In this document: positions 17,085-26,528 of the stretch, one piece after another | Layout of the letters: every line of letters starts with the position of its first letter | Numbering within the stretch: the stretch's first letter is position 1 | From: Gracilaria domingensis | Taxonomy: Eukaryota > Rhodophyta > Florideophyceae > Gracilariales > Gracilariaceae | Direction: 5' to 3' | Length of the DNA stretch: 38,463 nucleotides | NCBI GenBank assembly: GCA_022539475.1 | Contig: VCMS01000408.1 | Location: forward strand, 1-38,463 | The notes under the pieces: generated by a model | What the model was told of the DNA's origin: nothing | Database searches by the model: none | The model's input: the letters and a program-made list of their open reading frames with translations, nothing else | Position numbers and translations under genes: made by a program

Positions 17085-18174
17085 CCTAGAGGATTCTTCA
17101 CAACATGATAATTAGTAAAAGCTAAACAAAATTTGAAGAACATGTCCAAACTCAAGAGCTCCCATCTCCACTTTGATCCAATTAAAGACTACAGACTCGG
17201 CATTCTTCCAAAGTAGTTTTCAACAATTATTCGATCGCTAGCAATAGAGCGGTTACGACGGCACTCCGCATAAGTTTAAAACTCATTCTGTGGTCTTCTT
17301 TCGAACAATACAGCATAACATTCGCTCCATTCCCACGTATCCCTTGTCCATCAAAACCGCCCAGGTATCAAATGATCTTTTCACTTTACCATTATGGTTC
17401 TGCAATGCTTCATCTTTCGCCTTCTTTTGTAACGTTTTGCTATGAAAGCTCATATTCTTCTGAGGAATCGTACTGTCAGCAACTGATCCTGGGTGAGGTT
17501 CAGAACAAATAACAGCTAGGCCGCAGAGCAAAACGGATACTTCCATCTTTTGCCCATAAAGCTTGTGCTTTCCACTATAAAACTTCTTACCATCTTCCAT
17601 AGAACAGAGTGGGAGATTTCCATGAACGAAATTTACATCGGTAGCGTATTTAGCTTGCGGATAGTTCGAACAGTGCTTGTGCTTAGTTCCTACAGAACGT
17701 CATAGAAAACGATTGCTCTATTTCCATAACATAATCTACATAATAATCCATCTCAAACGTGCGGACGAAATTGGTTACTGCCTTTTAAAAAGGAGGTTTC
17801 CTCATGCGGAACATACAAGCCAAATGATACCCAGTTCCTTCCACTTTGCACACTTTTAGAGCAATAAATAACATGTCAAAGCAGGAAATCGAAGACTTTT
17901 TGCCTCGGCCTTTCTTTCAACGCCGTGCTAAAACTTTTTCCGAACAATTATACAAGTACTAAAGCTGAAGCCTGTTGAAATTGGTCATTTGAAGTTTTGC
18001 TTGTTTACCGTCAAGTTCAAAAAATGTGTCAAAGATGGGGTGTTCTGACCAATTATCTTCGTCAAATTATTCAAACAGTTCAGATGAAAACTGTTCCAGT
18101 TCCGATCTTCGTGCTTCTTCAACATCGTTGATGTATTCTATAGCTTTTTTGGCGTGCTCTTTGTCGATTGCCAT
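17085..18174 (-). pseudogene. Harbinger/PIF-type DDE transposase pseudogene
   Basis: Reading from ATG at 18174 through several frame breaks, the pieces line up with an oomycete-type DDE_4 transposase. The N-terminus is acidic (MAIDKEHAKKAIEYI) and is broken by a stop near 18065. Then comes YATDVNF with the first Asp, FYSGKHKLYGQKMEVSVLL in the long open part (17600-17283), LMDKGYVGMER with the second Asp, and, in another frame at about 17240-17090, DRIIVENYFGRM with the Glu, followed by FFKFCLAFTNYHVVKNP. All three catalytic residues survive as codons but no frame is continuous, so it is inactive. I found no terminal repeats. Confidence 0.8.
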
Positions 18175-18495
18175 GACTAGAAGTCGTGAATGAAGAGTGG
18201 GAATAGGGTTAAGGATGGATTTGACGACTTGAACTCCAGGTACTGATCTATTACCGATGTTTTTACTAATAGGTGTCTAACTTCCGAAAGTCTGACCATA
18301 ACACTATTTGGCAACTTAGTGTCAATAACGAAACTGTATTTGATATCTATATTGAATTTACAATTCAAAACGTTTTACATAAAGATGTTTTCATCTCCTG
18401 ATGTGTGAATTGTATTAGAATGCTGTCATTTATTTCGTATTATTGTTACATCTATCGAGAAGTTGACGAATAACAGTTTAGGTCTATTGTTTTGT
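18175..18495. other. AT-rich spacer between Harbinger remnant and gypsy insertion
   Basis: I see no coding or RNA signal here; it is the pre-insertion flank of the gypsy element. Confidence 0.4.
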
Positions 18496-18500
18496 GTGAT
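18496..18500. repeat. Target-site duplication GTGAT (gypsy, left)
   Basis: It is identical to the five bases after the other LTR at 33523-33527. A perfect 5-bp duplication next to TG...CA ends defines the element limits. Confidence 0.85.
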
Positions 18501-19071
18501 TGTGGTATAACCGATCGGTGCGAGCTGCTTGTGGGGAGCTCTGCGTGGGCTCGACCCTGCGGAGGAGTGAAACGCGTGACACCTAATAGGTCGGCAGCAT
18601 CCGCCGTTGCCTAAAGTGCACGGTGACCAAGTGGTATTTACGCCTGCACTGGTGTGCGGCAGGCACGTGTAACCCTCGAGGTCAGCAAAACTATTAGAGG
18701 ACTACTAGACTTACCAATTGGTGACTGTAGAACCGAACTGGTGTCGAATTAGCCTAGTTGGTGCTTGCCTTTACCATTTGGTGTGGGAGGTTGGCGTCTC
18801 GGGGGTTTAGTACACCCGAGCGCCCCTCCGGCTCTCACGGACCTAGTGCCACGTGGGCCACCGGGAGGTGCATTTGTGGTGCACCACCCCGGTCACATAT
18901 CTACACTACCTAGTAAATATTAATTCTAAATTAACGAAAATAAACTAATTAGTCCTTGCCATGCCTTTGCTTGAGCGTCCCACGTGGTACAGTAGACACA
19001 CGTGCCCAGAGGCCCGAAACGTCACCACTTGGTCTTGTAGAGCCCCCGTTGATACGGCGAGCTATACTACA
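18501..19071 (-). repeat. 3' LTR, 571 bp, internally deleted
   Basis: The plus strand starts TGTGGTATAACC and ends GAGCTATACTACA. It matches 10808-11087 and 11909-12199 of the other LTR and lacks the 821 bp between, exactly the length difference (1392-571). The deletion joint is at ACCATTTG/GGTGTGGG (about 18777), where the two endpoints share ATTTG. The ends look more canonical than those of the 5' LTR. ACCANNTGGT palindromes stand at 18626, 18713, 18773 and 19024. Confidence 0.9.
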
Positions 19072-19083
19072 GACCCCCCCCCC
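19072..19083 (-). promoter_or_regulatory. Polypurine tract next to the 3' LTR
   Basis: On the element's sense strand the sequence is GGGGGGGGGGTC immediately before TGTAGTATAGC, the first bases of the 3' LTR. This is the expected place for the plus-strand primer. Confidence 0.75.
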
Positions 19084-19421
19084 TACCGACAGGCACGCCC
19101 CGTGGCTGTACAGATCCGCCGGCGTCTGCCGCTCCTTCATCGAATGGTCAGGGGCGTCGCTCGGCGCGGAGCGCGCGTCATGGCGCGGCACGGCGCTTGT
19201 AGCGGGGTATCCCCTGAAGGTGGGGGTCTCGAGTGCGTTGATTGCACACCCGCGTGGTCGCGCTCTCTGCCAGTGCCACTCCTAATAGGTCGGCACGCCT
19301 TGCGCAACGAACGCGCGGCTTGAGCCACCTTGCGGTGATCGGCGCCGAATGTACCCATTGGTCGTCCTCCTCTTCTTCCTATCGTCGGTTTTCGGCCGCC
19401 CCTAAACCCCTCTCCTAGCGA
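19084..19421 (+). other. GC-rich segment between 3' LTR and nested pogo; likely upstream region of the antisense ORFs
   Basis: This is gypsy-internal sequence that continues at 21469 beyond the pogo insertion. It is GC-rich with no convincing frame. If the antisense ORFs have their own promoter, it should be in this segment or in the LTR, and pogo has separated it from ORF A by 2 kb. I cannot identify a TATA box or an oomycete initiator with confidence. Confidence 0.35.
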
Positions 19422-19440
19422 TACAGGTGACTACTGTTAT

Positions 19441-19534
19441 AAGTGTGGGATCCAAATTAGTGTGGGAACACAATATAGTGTGGCCCACACTAATTCAGGT
19501 ACAGTCGGCTGACGACAAAACTTAATTAGTGTGG
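19441..19534. repeat. Subterminal TAGTGTGG boxes, left end of pogo element
   Basis: Exact boxes are at 19458-19465, 19476-19483, 19485-19492 (inverted) and 19527-19534, with a one-mismatch box at 19441-19448. The pair at 19476-19492 forms the palindrome TAGTGTGGCCCACACTA. They are likely transposase-binding sites (inference). Confidence 0.75.
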
Positions 19535-19642
19535 GTCAGCAAGAGATTTAAACCACTTTGCGCGGCAAAACGTAGAACGATATGCTCACAGAGCAGACAA
19601 CGTTCCGAATCACTCGTTCTTCAGTCGTAGACACTCAAGACT

Positions 19643-21286
19643 ATGTCACTCATCGCCTCTCCTTTACTGAGCGCTTTCCAGCGCATGAATGAAACCTCAC
19701 AAGACACAGCGCAATCCGTTCCCAGTCCCAGCAACAACGTTGCTGCTGAGAATTCCACAAACGAGAGCACGCAAATCAACACAGACACAAGCAATAAGTC
19801 CACTCGAAAGCCCCAAGTTGTGCTCACAAACACAAACAAAGCACAAATAGCTAAATGGATGATTGAAACAGCTGATACTGATGGTCCAAAACACATAGTA
19901 TCAAGAGCTGTCGCACACTTTCCGCAATTCTTTCGCTCTAATCCAAAGGCTAATCTACAGCGTGCAAGTAGATACTGGAAATGTCGACTGATCATCACGC
20001 ATGGACACAACCGCAAAGAAAAGAATAATAACTATTCCTTCGTCAAACACACCAAAAATGGGCTTAAAAGGCATTGGTGCAAGTCGGAGAAAGGGCGTGG
20101 CCGTAAAGTGACCCCATGGGTCGCTGCCTTACACATGGATCTCTTCGAAGAATTCAACCGCTTGCGTAAATCGAGAGTGAAGTTTAACTCAAAACTTCTC
20201 AAACGCCTGGCTCTAACGCTTATCCGAAAAGCTCAGAGTGGGCCATATCATGCCACAATGCGAGATCAAAGAACCAACGATCTCATTGAATCTCGGCTAA
20301 CCTGTCGATGGATACAGTCCTTCATGCAACGTCACAGCATTGTCAACAGATCACAGAGTGGGAAGTTGATGGTTTCGCCCACCAAACAAGAGCACATTGA
20401 GCGAGAGGTAGCCTACCACCTAGGCCAACTTGCCAGAGATTTTCGTTCCAATTCGTTGCAAGAAGAAGATGTCTATAACGCCGATGAGACTCATTTTGTG
20501 ATGAACATGGACAATCATAAAACGCTTGCGATTGTAGGAGAAAGCAGCGTTCGTTATGCTGATGTGGTCTCGGGCGATGACGGTATCACGATGATGGTGT
20601 TGATTGCTGGAGGTCCGAATGCGAGATTGGAAACACCGATGTTAATATTCAAGAACGCTGATAAGAACTACCCTATACGAGGACTACCAGATGACGTGCC
20701 AGGAGTGGTGTACCGTACGGGGCCAAAATCGTGGATGGACAAGAGGGTTTTCCTAGAATGGGTGAAAGAACGTCGCGTTTTTGAACCACTACCGAACAAC
20801 CGAAAGCGTGTTCTCTACATAGACAATGTCAATACGCACGACCTAACAGCGGATGTTCGCGCGGCTTTGGAGAGAAGCAACACCGAGATCCGTTTCTTTC
20901 CGTGTAACGCCACGCATCTAGTTCAGCCTGCAGACAGTTTTATCATTCAGAAGTTGAAAACGTATTGGCGTCATGAATGGGATGATCACAAAATGGGTCT
21001 GTTAGAGAACGGTATGTGGTCTGATGGTACAAGAGGCTCTGGAAAACTTACCAATCCGGGCAAGCGCCACTTTCAAAAGCTTGCCGCCAAGTCGGTTCGC
21101 ATGGTGAGCGCTCAGAGGGACAAAGATGGGGTGACCTATGCGCGGAAGGCCATGATTCGTTGCGGCATGGCAAAGAATTTGAATGGGCAATGGGAAGAGC
21201 GCCAGCTCTTCCCAGAGCTGCAAGCGATTATACAGAAGTACAGGGAGAACTTTGAGGGGCAAGTAGTTGGAACTCAATCGTCATAA
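19643..21286 (+). CDS. pogo/Tigger-type transposase, 547 aa, apparently intact
   Basis: A single frame starts at ATG 19643; a second Met at 19685 is an alternative start. After a Ser/Thr/Asn-rich N-terminus (residues 1-55) comes a DNA-binding region (about 60-230) with basic helices (FRSNPKANLQRASRYWK, CRWIQSFMQRHSI) in the place of the CENP-B-type helix-turn-helix. The catalytic domain has D281 in NADETHF, D394 in YIDNVNTH and D431 in QPADSFI, a DDD triad with 36 residues between the last two. The length is normal for the family and there are no stops or shifts. With intact termini the element could be autonomous (inference). Confidence 0.9.
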   Translation: MSLIASPLLSAFQRMNETSQDTAQSVPSPSNNVAAENSTNESTQINTDTSNKSTRKPQVVLTNTNKAQIAKWMIETADTDGPKHIVSRAVAHFPQFFRSNPKANLQRASRYWKCRLIITHGHNRKEKNNNYSFVKHTKNGLKRHWCKSEKGRGRKVTPWVAALHMDLFEEFNRLRKSRVKFNSKLLKRLALTLIRKAQSGPYHATMRDQRTNDLIESRLTCRWIQSFMQRHSIVNRSQSGKLMVSPTKQEHIEREVAYHLGQLARDFRSNSLQEEDVYNADETHFVMNMDNHKTLAIVGESSVRYADVVSGDDGITMMVLIAGGPNARLETPMLIFKNADKNYPIRGLPDDVPGVVYRTGPKSWMDKRVFLEWVKERRVFEPLPNNRKRVLYIDNVNTHDLTADVRAALERSNTEIRFFPCNATHLVQPADSFIIQKLKTYWRHEWDDHKMGLLENGMWSDGTRGSGKLTNPGKRHFQKLAAKSVRMVSAQRDKDGVTYARKAMIRCGMAKNLNGQWEERQLFPELQAIIQKYRENFEGQVVGTQSS

Positions 21287-21301
21287 AGGTGTGCTTTTCA
21301 C

Positions 21302-21449
21302 CCACACTATTTGTGTGAGTCATGATTAGTGTGGGCCACACTATTTTACCCGTAACCAAATTAGTGTGGGTTCAGAAATAGTGTGGCCCACACTATTTGT
21401 TGTGAGATGCTTCAGAATTGAGCTTACAAAAATAGTGTGGCCCACACTA
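21302..21449. repeat. Subterminal TAGTGTGG boxes, right end of pogo element
   Basis: Eight exact boxes: 21302-21309 (inverted), 21327-21334, 21336-21343 (inverted), 21362-21369, 21379-21386, 21388-21395 (inverted), 21433-21440 and 21442-21449 (inverted). Six of them form three back-to-back palindromes. The left end has half as many, so the ends are asymmetric. Confidence 0.8.
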
Positions 21450-21665
21450 ATAACAGTAGTCACCTGTACCTCTTTCCGCTGGTCGCGAATCCGGCCGGCT
21501 CTGTCCTCTTGGTGAGTCTCATCTTGCGCCGGCTCGCCTTGACCTCTTTGGTTCGGTGTCCGCTCCTCCGCGTAGGTTCGCTCCCTTGTGGGTTGTGTGC
21601 TCTGCGTCTCTTACCGTCTTGGTCACCGTCCTGCGTGGCGTTTCCGCTGCACGACTTCGAACCTC

Positions 21666-23780
21666 ATGGGTGAACGGTCGACCTCCCCTACGGGGTGGTC
21701 TATGACCTTCGAGCGCTGCGTGGACGGGGATAACGTCTGCGTGTCCCGCGTCCTGACCGCTGCGGGGCGCGCTTCTGATGGCGCTCCCCACGCGCCCAAT
21801 TACCAGTTGGTGGACTCCTTACGTCGCCGTGGCCTAATCCAAAGCGGTACCCCGGTTTCCCTTCCATCGGGCGTGGCCGCTCTGGAAGCCGAGACCCTCG
21901 TGGTGCGCGAGGAGCCGCATTACGACCCTATAAGAGGCTGCTCCACCTCTGAGGTATCTCCGTCACCACCGACCACCAGCTCGGTCCGCGAGGTTCTTGC
22001 GGCGTCGAGGATGTCCAGGAAGACCCCTGGGGTAGCCCGCGGGCGTGGCGGCGGCATTTTCAAGCCGACCACTCGGACTAGCACCCGGGCTCGCCAGGAT
22101 CCATACGGTCGTGGCGGCGGCTATGATTCTTATGCCGCCGCTCCTGGTCCCAGCAACATCATCCCCTTGGCGGTCGCCGAAACGGTGGAGGCTCAGAAGC
22201 TCACCCCGCACGACCCTAACAGGACACATGGGCAGCCGCACGCCCATTATGGCGCCCCGTTTGCCGACATCTCCGCCGAAATGGTCGCTCTCGGGAACTG
22301 GCCGTTTCCTATCAGCTCCTCGTTCTGTCCCTTGCGGTTCCGCCATATGGCACTCTCGCAGTACAGCGCCATCGCCCGCTGGGATTGTCGCCGTCTGGAG
22401 GCGGTGCCGATGGCTCCTCAGCCACCCCGTCAGGGTGAGAAGCAGAACCGATTTGGTCGTCCTCAGTGGTTCCACGCACGGCAGAGGCACACGAAGTTCC
22501 TCTACTACATCCCAGTGGCCATTCTGTCGGACCTCCCGTTCATCCGATGCGACGGGGAGGTCCATTGCTTCCGCCTCTTGATCGATATCATTCACCGCCT
22601 GGACGAACCAACTGGTCAGCTCGAGGTTAACCTCGACTACGTGGCGTTCGAAAGCTCTTTAGACACCAACTACTGGACAGACCGTGGCAGGTGGGCGACC
22701 GATGCGATGGCCGACAGCCGGGTCCCTCACCATCATGGCCGTACGCGAACGATGCACCTCTTCCACAACGTTGAATACTGGTCACAGAGTGACCAGAACC
22801 GCCGTTCGTGGTATGTGAGTCGACCGTCTTGGTGGGATCACTGCGAAGTTTGCCAGTGGTTGGAGGTGCCGACCCCTCCGGTTCTAGCGTACTTTGGAAG
22901 TAGCATCGTCCTCGAAAGGAACAATGCGTACGCCGCTTGGTCGGTTGCGCGTAGCGAATGGGCCGTTATGGTGGCGATTCTCGCCCTTCAGGCATCCGTG
23001 GAAGGTGTGACCTGCGACACCCGCTGTCCTGACAAGGCCGTCGGCATCAGCGGTACTCAACCAGTTGGTCGTATCTTCCACATCCCGAATGATGTCATTG
23101 GAGACATTCGTGCGCTGGGGCTTGACGCCATTGTAGAAGGGACGAAGTATACTGCTCAGCAACTCGACAACTACCTCACGGCTGTGAGTAACCATAATTG
23201 GGGCCACCATCAAGGTTGGGACGTCTATGACCCTGAGGTACAGGGCATAGTGCCCTTGCAGAACCAGCATGTTGCTGGCGAGGACCCTTTTGGTGACGAC
23301 GATACCAGGATGGTGGCCGCCGAAAACTATGAGTCCCCTGCATTACCTCCGTCGGCTCCCGTGCAGGCCACTCCCCCTACCAGTGTGGCGGCTCCCACCC
23401 CTAGTGGTCCTCCCACTACTCACGCAGCGGCGCATCCCCCCGGCCGGGGGACCCATGGGCCTCTCCGCGTTGGTTTCCAGTCGCTCCCGGTAAACCCCGT
23501 ACCCCCAGGTGGTGACAGCGGTGCGATTCGGAGCGCTCTGGCGCGTCTAAACCACGCGTCGATGGTGCACTTCAACCGTCCTGGTCCAAACGACATCCTC
23601 ACCGCGGTGGATACCTTGACAAACTTACTCCCAGTGGTCGCTCATCATGAGCGGCGTACCAGCGAGTTGCGGCAGTTCCGCGACTACTTCCAGCGCAATC
23701 TTTACCGTGAGGTGACTGCATATGTCAGTCAGCTGAGCAACCTCGTGGAATGCCATGCGCCGTTGCATGGACCCCTGTGA
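21666..23780 (+). CDS. Antisense ORF A of the gypsy element, 704 aa (copy 2)
   Basis: The protein is identical to that at 339-2453 (same open frame and length). The nested pogo element ends 200 bp upstream of the ATG. The transposase gene and this ORF lie on the same strand, so read-through from pogo could reach it. The frame is undamaged although the LTRs of the host element have diverged by about 5% and pol has collected stops, which hints at constraint or at a more recent origin of this segment. Confidence 0.75.
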   Translation: MGERSTSPTGWSMTFERCVDGDNVCVSRVLTAAGRASDGAPHAPNYQLVDSLRRRGLIQSGTPVSLPSGVAALEAETLVVREEPHYDPIRGCSTSEVSPSPPTTSSVREVLAASRMSRKTPGVARGRGGGIFKPTTRTSTRARQDPYGRGGGYDSYAAAPGPSNIIPLAVAETVEAQKLTPHDPNRTHGQPHAHYGAPFADISAEMVALGNWPFPISSSFCPLRFRHMALSQYSAIARWDCRRLEAVPMAPQPPRQGEKQNRFGRPQWFHARQRHTKFLYYIPVAILSDLPFIRCDGEVHCFRLLIDIIHRLDEPTGQLEVNLDYVAFESSLDTNYWTDRGRWATDAMADSRVPHHHGRTRTMHLFHNVEYWSQSDQNRRSWYVSRPSWWDHCEVCQWLEVPTPPVLAYFGSSIVLERNNAYAAWSVARSEWAVMVAILALQASVEGVTCDTRCPDKAVGISGTQPVGRIFHIPNDVIGDIRALGLDAIVEGTKYTAQQLDNYLTAVSNHNWGHHQGWDVYDPEVQGIVPLQNQHVAGEDPFGDDDTRMVAAENYESPALPPSAPVQATPPTSVAAPTPSGPPTTHAAAHPPGRGTHGPLRVGFQSLPVNPVPPGGDSGAIRSALARLNHASMVHFNRPGPNDILTAVDTLTNLLPVVAHHERRTSELRQFRDYFQRNLYREVTAYVSQLSNLVECHAPLHGPL

Positions 23781-24418
23781 AAAGTTTCAACCCGTACGCC
23801 CCAGAGTCTCAGGCGCCTGCGACCCAGATGGTAGGCTTTGGTGGTCTCGGAACGTATCAACCGCCTGGTGAACCTCCTGGTGTCAATCCTTCGGCACCCT
23901 TCCATACACTGCTCGGTCCTCATAACGTTTCTCTTCCTCCAGCAAGTACTGGGGCGGGAGCACCAAGTGGTTTCCAAACTGGTTTCCGTTCGGCTCCGCT
24001 TCCGTCGCCGGCCAGCGCTCCGATGACACCTGCTGGTCCTGGGCCTTCAAGAGTTGGAGCGCTTCCTGGTCTGGCCCCTGGTGCAGGGCCGTCTAGTGGT
24101 CTCGCTCCTCCGGCCTCTGGTGGTATCCCTCCGACTAGCTTACCGCCTTCCTTCCATCCACCCACTGGTCCTGCGAATACCATGCTGGTGGTTAGCAGCG
24201 GTACCCCTGCGGGGCCTGCTGCTTCTGCTCCCCTACCAAGTGGTGGTGCGCCAGCGAGCGCGGCTAGCGGCGGGGGCGGAAGCTCCGCCGGGCCTATGTC
24301 GGTGTCGTCTGGTCGTGGAGGTTCCGCTTCATCTCGCGGGACCTCCCGTGGACGTGGTCGCGGTCGTGGAACCAGTCGTGGACGCGGACGTGGCCGTGGG
24401 TCTTCCGAGGCCTCCTAG
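23750..24418 (+). CDS. Antisense ORF B, RG-tailed 222-aa protein (copy 2)
   Basis: It is identical to 2423-3091. It begins within the last 31 bp of ORF A in the -1 frame and ends with RG repeats. The two proteins may act together or be one fused product; the sequence does not decide. Confidence 0.7.
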   Translation: MPCAVAWTPVKSFNPYAPESQAPATQMVGFGGLGTYQPPGEPPGVNPSAPFHTLLGPHNVSLPPASTGAGAPSGFQTGFRSAPLPSPASAPMTPAGPGPSRVGALPGLAPGAGPSSGLAPPASGGIPPTSLPPSFHPPTGPANTMLVVSSGTPAGPAASAPLPSGGAPASAASGGGGSSAGPMSVSSGRGGSASSRGTSRGRGRGRGTSRGRGRGRGSSEAS

Positions 24419-24456
24419 GTTACCTCGTGGTTGGCTCTTGTGGATTCTTCTTGACT

Positions 24457-24462
24457 AATAAA
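24457..24462 (+). terminator. Poly(A) signal AATAAA for the antisense ORFs (copy 2)
   Basis: It has the same context as in copy 1, with a T/G-rich downstream element. It is 108 bp short of the end of the convergent pol frame, so the two transcription units are tail to tail. Confidence 0.55.
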
Positions 24463-24557
24463 GTGTCTTGCGTTTTGCGTTATGATCTCTTTCCATTTGC
24501 CTGTTAAGTTAGTTAGCATCCTGACGTTTGGCGTTTGGCGTTCAACGGTTTAGACAA

Positions 24558-24569
24558 CCCCCCCCCTCC
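24558..24569 (-). promoter_or_regulatory. Internal polypurine tract after pol (copy 2)
   Basis: GGAGGGGGGGGG on the pol strand, directly after the chromodomain stop, unchanged from copy 1. Confidence 0.45.
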
Positions 24570-25562
24570 TTAGCCACGCGTACTACGCGAAGCAGTACCA
24601 GTTGGTGGGGGCGTACGCCCTTGTTTGCGCCAGTATCGGATGATGAAGTTGTTAGGGATGTGAGCGGGTGGTTCCATAGAGTCGTGTTCTGGCGACCATC
24701 CGTACCATCTTACCCTGTAGCGGATACCTTTTGTGGTGTGTTCGTGACCTACAATGGTGTCAATAGCGCACTCCTGAGTATCTACTCGAGGGTGTGACTC
24801 TTTCGTCTGGTCGTGTGGTGCGTGGCTCTCCATGGGTGGTGTGACCCGTTGGTCTTGCCGGGGCTCGATCTCCTGTGCCGCTTGGGTCGTGGGGTCAGCC
24901 GTTACGGCTCTGATGGAAGGTTGACCGCTCGGCCGATTTGTTAGAGGAAGGGGTATGGGCGACGTTTGCTCCCTCTCCGCTTCTTGCTGAGTTGGCTCAC
25001 TTATTGGTTGTGTATTCGATGCCGTCGTTTGTGCGGCCTTGACAATCCTGTCGATGGAGACCGTATTCTCCAAGCCATCCATTATGACCGTAGCGGTATG
25101 CTCATCGGAGCGAATTACTTTGTATGGTCCCGTCGACTTGGGTAGCAGTTTGGAGTTGATATCCTCTTCAAGGAGGATATCTTCTTCAATTTCCGCTGGG
25201 GTTGGTCGCTTACCTTTTGGTGGCACGTCAAGGAAGACCATGTCTCCTGCTACCACTTTGGTCACTCTGCTCACCGTTCGGTCATAGTCTGCTTTGTACC
25301 GTTCTTGGGCTGCTGTCATTTTAACTTTGGCAGCAGCCAAAGCGGCGCGCAACTTCTGGAGTATGTTTCTCTTCACCTTCGCCGGTGTGAGTGTCCCGGC
25401 CGCTTCCGAGCGGTCAGGTCCAGGCTGGACGATAATACCGTGTGGTGTTCGCAACAGTACCAGGTCAAACGGGGTTGTTTAAGTGACTGTGTGGACCTGG
25501 AGATTGTACGCATATGTCAATGGTTGGACATACTCAGACCATGTGGTTTGGTGCTCTTCGAC
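24570..25562 (-). pseudogene. pol 3' part: integrase C-terminus and chromodomain (copy 2)
   Basis: The same two nonsense codons as copy 1 lie upstream of the open part (25454-24570). The chromodomain (YRVRWYGW, DSMEPPAHI) is complete. I saw no base difference from copy 1. Confidence 0.85.
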
Positions 25563-26516
25563 CTAGAGCCGTAGGCGAGCCACTAGGGTCTTATTGAACC
25601 GTTCCACTTGGCCGTTGGTTTGCGGATGATAGGCCGTGGTAAAGTAGTGCCTGACCCCTAGCATGGTACAAACCGCCTCGAAGAACTTAAAAGTTAAGTT
25701 CGAACCATTATCGGTCAGTAGGTACATAGGAGCACCGTATGGGTAGACCCAATTCTTCAAGAAGGCTGTCGCTAGTGTCGTTGTCGTTTGGTTCTTCAGA
25801 GGTATAGCCCTGGTTAGCTTTGTGAACCTGTCGGTTATGACGACTACGAAGCGATAACCCTCCGAGGTCTGGGGCAGGGGCCCCAGTATGTCGACCGCGA
25901 CGAATTCCAGGGGCCCCGCCGCCGGGAATAGCTTCAGGTACTTCCTGTGCTTCTTCACACCACCTCGGGTCTTAATGCACGACTTGCACTGCGCCACATA
26001 GGTTTATACGTCGTTAGCCATGTGCGGCCAGTAGCATTGCCTCCGAAGGGTATAGTACAACCGCGTGGCTCCAGGGTGTCCCGAAAGCCGTGGGTTGTGT
26101 GACAGATACAACACCTTTTGTCTTAATGACTCAGGTACGACCTTCTGGAGATCTCCGTCTAAAGGTGAGCGTCTGATGAGGTACCCATTGTGGTCAACGT
26201 CTAACTGAGAACACTTTCTTCCTAGTACGTCAGCGAGCGCTTTGCACAACCTATCGGACGATTGTTCGCGTAGGAATTCCTCACGGGTGATTGGGGCGTG
26301 TTCCCCTTCCTCCACAGGGAGGAGGGTCTCCACTACCACTTGGTACGTACTGTCATCATGCCGATATCCCTCCAGAACTTCATTGACCTCGTGGTTCGCT
26401 GGTTGTATAGTAAAACATGGAATGTCGTCGTCCACTGGGTCAGTGTTCAATCCTTCGGTATTCAACCGGGACATTGCATCCGCCACTCGGTGCTTGACCC
26501 TGGGGCGGTACTGCAC
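25563..26516 (-). pseudogene. pol: integrase zinc-binding and catalytic core (copy 2)
   Basis: Two open segments are separated by TAA at 26004-26006. The catalytic D, D, E and the zinc-binding residues are kept, as in copy 1. Confidence 0.9.
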
Positions 26517-26528
26517 ATCGTACTCAAA

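Larger units (their letters stand above)
19424..21466 (+). mobile_element. Complete pogo/Tigger-like transposon (Tc1/mariner superfamily), 2043 bp
   Basis: The terminal inverted repeats are 26 bp (19424-19449 and 21441-21466) with one mismatch and begin CAGGTGACTACTGTTAT. They are flanked by TA on both sides (19422-19423 and 21467-21468), the target duplication of this superfamily. An intact transposase lies between. It is inserted in the 5' region of the gypsy antisense ORFs and is also present at the same place in copy 1, so it moved in before the tandem duplication. Twelve exact TAGTGTGG boxes cluster just inside the two ends. Confidence 0.92.

Noticed and set aside
19441..21449. CRISPR-like array from the repeated TAGTGTGG motif
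   Set aside because: The repeats are 8 bp, in both orientations, irregularly spaced and limited to the two ends of a DNA transposon.
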